This document shows, one piece after another, positions 54,898 to 64,000 of a stretch of 64,000 nucleotides of DNA. The notes beneath the pieces are model-generated. The model was not told the origin of the DNA, ran no database searches, and worked only from the letters and a program-made list of their open reading frames with translations. Position 1 is the stretch's first letter. Each line of letters begins with the position of its first letter. Position numbers and translations under genes: made by a program. The stretch spans positions 310,001 to 374,000 of the forward strand of contig BPQB01000021.1 of NCBI GenBank assembly GCA_019973155.2. Direction: 5' to 3'. Source of the DNA: Phanerochaete sordida (Eukaryota > Basidiomycota > Agaricomycetes > Polyporales > Phanerochaetaceae).

Positions 54898-57800
54898 GCT
54901 GAGACTTACTGCGGTCGTGGGGGGAGAACAGAGAGTTGCGAGAACCCCGCAGGAGATCTTCGAGGTTATATACGTCGCCGGGGCATGCTGCGACTGCGAG
55001 TCGTCATGATGTGACGACACAAAGGCCGATGACGATTTTTGGAGAAAGCGTCGGGCTCGACTACGTCTGCTGGCGGGGGATCGCGCAAACGACGAGAGAT
55101 TCCGTTTGCGGAAGTGGCAGCGATCGCTCCAAGGCTCGCGTGATATTTGAGACTCTAGACCTCCCAATACCTGGAATGTGTGTGATTAATGTGTATAGTT
55201 CGGGTGTTTTGACCATGTTCTATGGGTAGGACCTGACATGGTAGCTGCTCCAGGTTTAGAGGGAGTGACTTCGCCGCAGAGTTCGGACCGGGTGTCCCAG
55301 CTGAACGTTTGAACCCTAACCCGAAGCCTTCCGCATTTGGAGATCTGGGACGAGGAGCTCGAGTTCACGCTGCTGACATCGACTCTCGACCTGCAACCTC
55401 CATGTTGCCGTGCAATCCTTGCTATAAATCAGCTTCACCCTCTCGCTATATGTCTGCTCGTGCTACTCACCAGCGTTTGCTCCAAGCCGTGCACCCTGGC
55501 CATCATCAGCAAGTACAGTACTGGCGGCGCGATGAGCTTTGGCGATGTGTAGGCGAAATCGAGGTATGTGTTTCGCGAGACATTGTTAAAGTGCGCGCTG
55601 GCTCATATCGTCAGCGAATACGTAAACGACACCAGTCCTCAGAGTGAGCGAGAGTGGGCAAGCGGCCACCGTCGCCTGAAGTCTCAAGGCTACTCTGGAC
55701 CAGGCTGATTGCCAGGTCATGCGTTACGTGCCGCCGACGGCTAATCCTGTTAGTGGTCGGGCTCTGCAATACCTAACTGGTGATCGTTGGAGAGGGGGGC
55801 CTTTGCATCATGGGTTCGTCGAGCTGGCTCGGTGAGAGCGTAAGCGTTACATACCACTCACACCTATTCGAGGGCTGAATTGTCTAGACTATTGGAGGTC
55901 CTTCTCCCATGGCCATGAAATCTTCTGGGGCACTCCGCGTTATGCCTGTGGACGGCCCGCCAGCACCGTCACCGCGCCATCTCCCGTGACGCCGAGTTTG
56001 CGCACTATTACCGTACGGCGCGCAGGGCGGTCACTTGCTCGTCAGAACATGTGTCTTTGCGCGGCCCTCGCGACAGCACATTTCATCTATTCAGTATGTT
56101 TTCCTCTTCAACCGCCTGCATTTACACGCTCACGGAGAGTATTGTGCGGCTTCAGAACCCGCAGCTATACGCCCTAAAGCCGAGTCGCGATTCTCGCCGT
56201 GGCCCTAGACGAAGTGACGTGACAGCCCTTCGCGCCTCGCTCAGACCTTGTGCGCCGTTCTCAAGATCCTCAGGGAGGCGTAGCTGCGCCTTGTTTCAGT
56301 CGCCCGGCGAGATGATGCAAACTGCGACCTTGTGTAGTTTGCCGAATATCTGAGCTCAAAGGCCGGAAGGGCGACGGATGGTCCAGGCTGGCCAGACCTC
56401 GTGACCAGGACAGGTGAGTGTTGTGTCCTAACGTTATGGAACTTACCCGCTGACTGAACGTGGACTTGAAGACCCCTTGCCCACGCTATGGTCGACACGA
56501 CTCCTACGGACGCCGAACGGCATTTGTAGTCTCGGCGCGCATGCAAAGCGCGCGCGAGCCATATGTTGATTTATCCATCTTCAGCGCTGGCTTCTCCGCG
56601 GCGTCACCAGCAAGGGCACTTGGATCTCCGCAGCGTGTCCTCGGCGTTGCCCAAACGAGTCCGGATGTCACACCAGAGCTTAACGACCTGATCCATGGGA
56701 AGCTGGACGGCACTAGTACAACACGTTGCGACGGGATGTGGTAGCACTGTGTCGACGGCGGCGGACAGTCGTACAGCTACATGGTGGGCTCTACTCGTCC
56801 CCTCATACCAGAATGAAGTTCACTCATTTTCCAACTTTGTAGTCTGGAAGGTCATACGCCCCTACTCGTCATGTATGAACATTCCATGACCACCACGCAC
56901 TAGCTGCGCGCACTCACTCTCCGAGCCTGCATGACGACCGCCCAAGGCCTCCGCGCATCGCAAACGCGTCAAGCACGGCGCTCCCGCAGCCCACGCTGCT
57001 CTCCGGCAACTGGCAGAGCGCGTCCGGCACAGCTGTACGTACATCCCACCCCTCTCCCGGAAGCATCATGATATCTGGTGCCCTGGACTGTACCGTATGC
57101 TGTCCCCCTGTCCCGCTCTCGTTCCCGTCGCCGCGCCCATGCAACCCGTGAGCGCACCGGAATTTCTTCGCGCTCTGTACCGTCTGCTCCCTTTTTCCCT
57201 CTCTATATCGCGGCGCCGCGGGCTCTCGGCGTTACACGCAGAGCCGCTGGTGGGGGAAAATCCAATCTAGACCCACGGCGTTAGTCGTTCGGACGCAACG
57301 GGACTTCTGGAGATTACCTTTGCACGCTTCCTGTTCGCCCTGACGTTCCTCCGCGATTGGAAGAGCATAATCTAGGGTTTGAATTCCAAAAGGGCTGCAG
57401 CGGCAGCCACGGCATATGGTTTGTAAGTGATCCCATAGGCTTTTCATTGATCATCGCACTGATTCCGCACGGAACCGCCCAGGCCTCCGCGCTGTGGTCA
57501 TCGACTTCCACAGCGTTCCTTGCTCTGGACGTGCGAAGGACGGCGCTCTTTGTGGCTAGAGACACCGTCAGACTCCCCAGTCGATGCTGTAACGACTCCG
57601 AGGATGCCCCATCCTTCCACAGACCCCCAGTACCTTATTCCCTCCGCCCCACCACAAGTGATGGCACAAGTCCGAAGTCCAGACCCCCACGGTGCCGCGT
57701 GCAAATCGTGCGAACATGTGGTGCACATGGGTGGAGGAACAGAGGACGGGCTGCAACCACCCGTCCTCCGTCCGGACACCTCCGTTACCTTATGTCTTGA

Positions 57801-58781
57801 TCCGCGACGGACCACGTTTCTCGGGGGCGGTTATAATTCTGGGGTGCTTGCCACCGTTCTAATGTTCATTCCGCGTCCTCTGGGCATTGCCGCTGGAAAT
57901 GGCCGAAGTATGGAAGAGACCCCTGCTCACTTCATCCTTGGGTTCCAGACTGCAATTTCGCCCTTGGCCCTGTCCTCCGTCAGTCTTTCGCGCCTCGCGC
58001 AATCGCATGCCTGCGCACAGACCATGGTCCCATGCGGTTGCGGCGTGTTCTCGATGGCGGTACACTCGGTTACCAGCGGCTACTAGACTGTCCACCTCCC
58101 CCGACGCGCCTGCGGCCGCCATGCGCGCGACGTACGATCGTGCCGTCATTTACGCGCAAAATATCACGACTTACTTCAGAAGGCTCGCTGCTTGAAAGGC
58201 CTTCGTCGGACGGCTATTGTGACACTCTGTGCGACAGCGCCATCAAGGACGTAATTCCGGACAGCAGGCGCTTTTTGCCCCAGGCATGGGCACCGGCGCT
58301 GAGCACGGACATCCCTGCACGAGGAACTGTGTCCGGCCCTTTTACAATTTCTGGCGTCTTGCCCGCGATGCCCACAGCCCACGATGCCGTACACGACCAC
58401 GCTGCGCCCCGCGCCGGCCAACCAGCGACTCTCCCGGCGGGCGTGCACCCCCTCTGGCCAATGCCCGCCCGCGCGCCGCGCGTGCCCAGCCAGCCCGGCG
58501 CGGCATCAAGCAGGGCACTCCGTCCGCGATTGGCCCCCGCCTCCGCGAGATTGAATTTCACTTTTGCCGTGCGCGCGCCCATGGCATGCCACGCCCTGCG
58601 GCAGGCCCGCGAACCTTGCCATCTCCCGTGCCTCCCCTCCGCGCATATAAATTTGCGGGTCCCCTCCCCCATCACCTCCAACGGCACCTCCCCAGGCAAC
58701 CGCTCCCCCACCTCAATCCACCTGCTCCACGCGTTCCGTCCTCCTTCACCACATTTCCGCGACCACCATTAAGCTTTAAGC
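54898..58781. other. 3.9-kb gene-poor stretch
   Basis: The longest empty part of the window. Frames of up to 246 codons exist near the right end but are Arg/Pro-rich and overlap the DPBB promoter. No transposon domains, terminal repeats or RNA genes recognised. Confidence 0.5.
58646..58652 (+). promoter_or_regulatory. TATA box of the DPBB protein gene
   Basis: tataaat, about 130 nt upstream of the ATG at 58782. The C/T-rich stretch between box and ATG is typical of strongly expressed fungal genes. Confidence 0.55.
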
Positions 58782-59379
58782 ATGCAGTTCACTACCTTCG
58801 TCGCCGCGCTCTTCCTCTCCGTCTTCATGTCCCTCTTCGCGGTTGCCGCGCCCCTCGTTGAGCTCGAGGAGCGCAGTGCTAAGATCACTGGCACGAAGTC
58901 TGGCGATGGTAAGCGACCACGCTCGACGTGTGATATCATTTTTCTGACTCAAGTCCTTCAGGTACCTGGTTCACGCCGGGGCTCGGTGCATGCGGCAAGT
59001 GGAACGACGATAGCGACCACATCGTTGCCATCGGTACTGCCCTCTTCGACCAGTTCCCGTGAGTGGCGCCTCGCCTTTGTCGAGCTACGCGATGCTGACA
59101 GCCGCCCTTCCCCCAGTGGTTACAACGGCGCCAACCCCAACAACAACCCTGCCTGCGGCAGGAAGATCAAGGCTAACTGTGAGTACAATAGGCTTCTCTG
59201 GCATCTGGCGCCCTTGCTGACGCGCACGCACAGACAAGGGCAAGTCCGTCACCGTCACCGTCGTCGACAGGTGCACGGGCTGCTCCCAATGGTCTCTCGA
59301 CTTCTCCCCCGCGGCGTTCACCGCGCTCGCGCCGCAGTCCGTGGGCCGCCTGCACGACGTCAGCTGGGAGTTCCAATAG
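58782..59379 (+). CDS. Secreted RlpA-like double-psi beta-barrel (expansin-related) protein
   Basis: Exons 58782-58908, 58962-59058, 59117-59178, 59234-59379; 143 aa. A clear signal peptide (MQFTTFVAALFLSVFMSLFA, then VAAPLV) is followed by a short propeptide-like segment ending near LEERS. The mature part is one DPBB domain: TWFTPGLGACGKWNDDSDHI, NPACGRKIKAN, VTVVDRCTGCSQWSLDFSPA and GRLHDVSWEF. The Cys pairs and the catalytic-type Asp of VDRC are conserved, as in fungal RlpA/barwin-like and expansin-related proteins. No cellulose-binding module or second expansin domain. Probably acts on or in cell walls; such small secreted proteins are often highly expressed during growth or development. 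All three introns are 53-58 nt GT-AG. Confidence 0.93.
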
Positions 59380-60946
59380 GCTCGCGCTGCGCGCCTTGGG
59401 CCGCTCACACACGAAAGCAACGAAACCGTCGTATTTAACGAGGCCCGCACGACCTTTTAGAGGGTATTCTGTAAAATCTAACCTGTTGTAGAATAGCGCG
59501 GGTGGTCCTGGAGGCCTCCGCGCGGGTTGTACATGTCTGTACATCTAGGGTTCGGGATGTGTCTGTATTTGGAAACCAAGGGCTTTAGATTGTAACATAG
59601 ACAAACACACATGTAACACCATAGATTAGATCGCGGTACATGTATGTGTGTATACTTCGTGCTCTGGAGCGCAATTTACTTGGGTTTTGGCTTGTACATG
59701 TTGGCATCGTGTGCACCGTTCGACGAGAGCGTGAAAGAGGGCGCTTCGAGCTCAGGGTGAGGCCAGATCGCAGACACCGACGTTCGCTGCTTCACTTCGT
59801 CTTTCCGCCTCAACCTCGCCCTAGTCTCGAAAAATTGCACATACGCTTCTCTCAGCATCGCTCAATACCTATCAATCCCCAGCCAACGACACATCGCCGC
59901 ACTGACAAGCCTGAGAGGCTGAAACGACCGACGCCGTGCCCGCAGGGCCGCAGCAGGCGGCGCCGGCGACAGCCTGTCGCACCCCTCCGAGCCGTGCCCT
60001 CCGGCGCCCCCTGCCCCCACCCTCGTTTTAATTTTTCTCGCCACCAGATCCGCGAAGCACGCGTGAGCCTGGCGATGACGAGGCGATGAGCACATCCTCG
60101 AGCGCCGCCCGCGAATAATCCCCCCGCAATCGCCGACCCTGCCAGGCTCGGCCGTGGGTGGGACGGGCGCGGAGGGCTGGCGGATTTATTGTCTCAGACT
60201 TCTGTGGGGAGGTCTAGAAGGGCTAGGGGCGCGCCGCGCGGCGAGGAGATGAAGGGCGCTGTCGGGCCCGGTCTCACTGCGCAGAGCGACATCTCGAGCC
60301 TGTGACTGGCAGATGTGGATTTCGAGATGGTGGGCGGGAGCGATGGACCTCGGGAGTGCAGAGGCAGAGCGCGCAGTCAGTTTGGCTCTCATCACTCCGA
60401 ACAGGATCTGGGGGCGACTGTTAGATGCAAATGGTGAGATGGCAACACCGCACTCAGATACAGTTGCAAAGTACATGACTGAGATGTCCAGATGTGTTCG
60501 GCTATATCTCGTCCTGAAGGCAGACAGAGTGGGAATGAAGCCAGAGTATCGCTCTGGGGCTCGGGGCCCAGACAAAATGAAGGATCAGTCACGATGTCCA
60601 GGTGTCACCAGGTTATACCGGCCTTTGCTTGAGCCTTAGAAAGCCCTGGACGCTGAACGAGGTACGGGACCTTCGAGAGACGGCGAGGAAGATGAGTTGG
60701 CTTGTCGAACATGCGCGAAGAAGACACCTCTGTCGTACGAGCTCGTTGGGGCTGAGTCTAGTTGAGGGCCACGACTAGACGGACCTGCCGTTCCAGACGA
60801 CAGCAAAGACGTTATCTGAAAACCAAAGATGTCACATTCGAGCCATCCCTCCTTCCACGCCTCGCAACCCAAATCCCCTTTATGACCTCGAAGAGCAATA
60901 CACACCCACGGCCCGGCCCCGTGCTCGAGCCCCCGCGCACGCACAC
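59380..60946. other. 1.6-kb intergenic, converging 3' ends
   Basis: Between the DPBB gene and the end of the acetyltransferase. Only short frames; no gene recognised. Confidence 0.55.
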
Positions 60947-62035
60947 TTAAGCTGCGCCGATCGTCCGCGCCAGGTACCAGAACCGGCACGCGTTGAACGG
61001 CGTCTCGAGCCGCGCCTCGCGCACGACCTCGAGCCCGATGCGGCGGTAGATAGCGACCTGCGGGCCGCGCGCCGCGGTGTATCAGCGGGAGCCCTCCCAC
61101 GACAGTAGGGCAGGACACGCACGTTGTGCTCGTTCGTCGCGATGAGCGCGATGCGTGGCGCGCGGAGCTCGTGCGCCTTTTGGGGTGTGAGGGAATGGGA
61201 GAGGGGAGGGAGGTGAGTGGGCGAGGGGGACGAGGAGGGGGGAGGGCGCACCCGTGCGAAGGCGAGCGCGAACAGCGCGGACGCGACGCCCTGGCCCTGG
61301 GCCTCGGCGCGCACCATCGCGAGGTTCACGTAGTAGGACGTGGCCTCGAGCTAGGGACTCTGTCAGCGGGCAGCCTCATAGCGGAGCGTGTGCGTGGCGC
61401 TCGCCTCTTTGGCCGGGAAGTTCGCTTCGAGCGGGATCTTGGCGAACTGCGCGGGGCGCGTCAGTGGTGCACTTTGCCTGTGGAGGGGAGGGGGACGCGG
61501 CGAGGGGCACGCACCGCGTTCTTGAACAGTGCGCTCGCGCGCGGGTCGAGCTGCGGGTGCTCGGCGTAGGCGTAGTACCCGTACGCCCGGGACGCTTGGC
61601 TGCGGGCGGGCGTTAGCGACGGCTGCGATGAACGCGTCGTTGTGACTCACGTGGAGAACAAGAGCTTGCCTGGCAGGACGCAAACGAGGAAACCTATGAG
61701 GCGCCCTGAGTCGTCTGTGGCTACAAACACGTCGGCCATGCCAGGAACGAGTGCGGTGCCACCGATCATTGCGCGTGCTAGCAGCGGAAGCAGGCTGGTG
61801 TCCCTGCCAGTCAGTGCGATGGAGAAGTCGTCTAGAAGCCGCATATATTCAGGTAGAATGTGCTATGCGGACACAATAGGTCTGACCTTTGTCCAAGACG
61901 GAGGCCATGATGTCCGCGGCCTCCTGGACAAACGACTCTGCGAAGATGTATGTCAGCGAGAGGCTGCTCAGGTAGCTCATGGAACAGACCATCTGGGTTC
62001 TCTAGTCGTTCTACGCTGAAGCGAGTGCGTGCCAT
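60947..62035 (-). CDS. GNAT-family N-acetyltransferase
   Basis: Exons on the minus strand: 62035-61990, 61937-61887, 61831-61651, 61599-61515, 61446-61405, 61350-61252, 61176-61123 and 61057-60947; 222 aa. The CoA-binding motif A is YYVNLAMVRAEAQGQGVASA (Q-x-x-G-x-A type loop), followed by LFALAFARAHEL and motif B LIATNEHNVAIYRRIGLEVV. Upstream are VFVATDDSGRLIGFLVCVLP and a substrate-side region KIPLEANFPAKE. This is the general fungal small-molecule GNAT; the substrate is not predictable. The fifth intron (61404-61351) begins GCGAGC: no GT lies in the usable interval before an in-frame stop, so a GC-AG intron is required. Divergent from the esterase gene. Confidence 0.88.
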
Positions 62036-62782
62036 CCTGTTGTTTCTGCGAGAGAGGCACAGTGCCAGCTGAGGCTTGGAGGTGATTGATATATTGCGCT
62101 AGCGCAAGTGCTGATGGGGTAGACGTTGCTTGCCGACATGCTCACTCAGCTAAGCAGTGCCTCATATATGGGGATACACTACAAGCGTTGCTTTCGCTGC
62201 GGTTTTGATCCTGTTGATTTGCAGATAGCCCTGTGGCGGCCGTGGAAGACGTTAGCTACCTGAAACGCGAGCAGAAAATTTACAGCATCAAAGTGATTGA
62301 GCAGCATATGGCAGACAAGAGACATAGCGCTGCCGGTGTTATCGCTCGACGTTGGATTGCATTCTTGCCACCGACATGGGCCGGAGGCAGCGTAGCAACG
62401 AAGAGCTGCGGTGAAGATGGGTAACAATTCCAACCTTCGGGTATGTCCCCATTCGGCAACCTGCACCTTCTGATCCTAACAGGCGCAAACAACGATGGGG
62501 GGAACGGCAAAGCGTCCGCGCCAATTCCACGCCATCTGCCTCCCTCACTCTGCCCTACCGCTGTTCACGACCACACAACTAGGATATATGCTCTTTTATG
62601 CTGCCAACGACGATGCAGCGGAGCACGTAGACCTGTTCGATGTGATGCCTGGCCAGCTTCGACGACAGTGCACTTCATGATGTCATTCTGCCCCGTCGAC
62701 GCGTATAAGACTCGCTGTGTCGCGCAACTCCCTCTCAACCTCTCTGTCTTCTGCGTTGACCACCCCGATACTCTGAGCTACG
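62036..62782. promoter_or_regulatory. Divergent promoter region, acetyltransferase/esterase
   Basis: 747 bp between two divergent starts. A TATA-like gtataag at 62703-62709 lies 74-80 nt before the esterase ATG. No other gene recognised. Confidence 0.45.
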
Positions 62783-63960
62783 ATGCCTGACGCCGTCTCC
62801 ACCACCGTCCCCGAGCGCATCGTGCGCGGCACGCTCGACCCCGAGATCGCCAAGTTCCTCAAGGAGAAGAACCTTCGGCTCGGCGGCAAGGAGCCCTTCG
62901 TCGACGAGCGCCGCCACCACACGGAAGTGCTTGCCGTCGAGCCCCCGCCGCATCTCGCGCACGTCCGCGTCGAGCCGCTCATCATCCGCGGGCCTGTCGG
63001 CGACTTCAACGTGCGGTGCTACCACCCGTCCGAGAAGGTCTCCGGCGTCGCCGACGCCGCGAAGAAGAAGGGCGCAGCCTTCATCTACATCCACGGCGGA
63101 GGTTGGACTGTCGGCAGCCTCCCCGAGTTCGACACCTTCTTCCGCATCATGGCGGAGGAAGGCGGCGTCCAGGTGTACGCGATTGAATACCATCTGGCGC
63201 CCGAGCACAAGGTGAGGTTGTATGCTAGCTGCATATATGCACCCTGCTGACTCCGTCTGGTGCAGTACCCGACGCAGCTGCACGAGGTCGAGGCGACCCT
63301 GCGCTGGCTCCACCAGAACGCTTCCCAGCGCGGAGTCGACTGTAACCGCGTCGCCGTCGGCGGCGACAGCGCTGGTGGGAACATGACTGCTGTCACCGCC
63401 CTTCGCATGCGCGAACTCAACGGACCGAAGATCGCGCTCCAGGTTCTTGTCTACCCCGAGGCGAAGGTCCCTTTCGAGACTCTTGCGGGCTCGGAGAACT
63501 GCACGGGCCTCTACCTCGAGACGCAAGGCGTGTTCCTCTTCGCCTGGAATATGCTCCCCCAAGGCGAGTGATAATTTTAATTAACATCTCGTCCTGTCGC
63601 TTATGCCTATCTGCAGGCAAAAACCACACGGATTACGATATCTCGCCTCTCCTGGCGGAGAAGTCGTTGTGCGATGGGCTCAAGAACCTTCCGAAGGCGT
63701 TTGTCATCACGAACGCGTTCGACCCCTTGCGCGACACCGGATTCGAGTATGCCAAGAAGCTCAAAGCCGCGGGCAACGAGGTACGAGCTGGTCTTCGCTG
63801 TCCTCTCGACGCATATACTCACGCTTGGTGACTGTAGGTGCTTTACGTCAATCACGAGGATTTGACGCATGGTTTCATCCAGTTCACGAAGTGGAGCAAG
63901 CGCGCGATGGAGGAGACCATCGAACTTGCCAGGACCGTTGGCAAAGAGCTGTCAAACTGA
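62783..63960 (+). CDS. Alpha/beta-hydrolase, HSL-type esterase/lipase
   Basis: Exons 62783-63211, 63266-63563, 63617-63780 and 63838-63960; 337 aa. The oxyanion loop HGGG is in AAFIYIHGGGWTVGSLPEFD, the nucleophile Ser in VAVGGDSAGGNMTAV, the acid in NAFDPLRDTG and the catalytic His in NHEDLTHGFIQF, so the hormone-sensitive-lipase-like triad is complete. Likely hydrolyses short acyl or aryl esters; no signal peptide, so cytosolic. The second intron (63564-63616) begins GCGAGT after CAAG: splicing at GC restores the frame (MLPQG joined to KNHTDYD), while the GT inside GAGTGA would not. The stop is 40 bp from the window end, so the gene is complete. Confidence 0.92.
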
Positions 63961-64000
63961 AGGAACGAAATTTCCTATTCGGACCCGAGCATCTTTCTTT

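Noticed and set aside
62735..63562. 275-codon antisense frame opposite the esterase
   Set aside because: The plus strand has a complete catalytic triad; the antisense product matches nothing.

Overview
This window looks like nuclear DNA of a basidiomycete fungus, most likely an Agaricomycete of the polypore type. The basis is gene style: GC-rich coding sequence, very many short introns (mostly 45-65 nt), compact genes on both strands, and several protein families I know mainly from mushroom-forming fungi. The species is an inference. I see no CRISPR array, rRNA or tRNA gene, transposon, or prophage. Splice sites were read by eye from donor and acceptor motifs, reading frame and protein-family expectation; about 120 introns were placed this way.

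Layout. 0.5-1.4 kb: a small protein with two copies of an undescribed domain. 2.6-4.2 kb (-): NAD(H) kinase, divergent from an Asteroid/XPG-type nuclease at 4.6-7.2 kb. 7.2-14 kb: two gene-poor GC-rich stretches around a one-pass membrane protein with a huge disordered tail. 14.0-14.9 kb: ricin-B-type lectin. 15.3-17.8 kb (-): 17-exon Dal5-like transporter. 18.8-23.1 kb: GH35 beta-galactosidase. Then come a YjlB-like cupin, an N-acetylglucosamine kinase and a putative acyltransferase. 27.6-29.7 kb (-): a tandem pair of ERV14/cornichon cargo receptors. 30-37.5 kb: four proteins of unknown function.

37.9-41.3 kb (-) holds the most interesting region: four adjacent small genes, all on one strand, that encode the same short domain as the gene at 0.5 kb. 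In all six domain copies a phase-0 intron lies at the same place. I propose this as an undescribed fungal protein family with a possible ubiquitin-like (beta-grasp) layout. Next are a DUF3632-like protein, a coiled-coil protein, a 15-exon mitochondrial carrier divergent from the exonuclease REX4, a second transporter, an F-box protein, an NTF2-like protein, a 4-kb empty stretch, a secreted DPBB (expansin-related) protein, a GNAT acetyltransferase and an HSL-type esterase that ends just before the window edge.

The genes do not form one pathway. Local logic is limited to shared promoters (NAD kinase/Asteroid, carrier/REX4, GNAT/esterase), a loose sugar-related group (beta-galactosidase, cupin, GlcNAc kinase) and the two local duplications (ERV14 pair, small-protein array). 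A window-wide feature is an unusually high number of GC-AG introns: seven in seven different genes.
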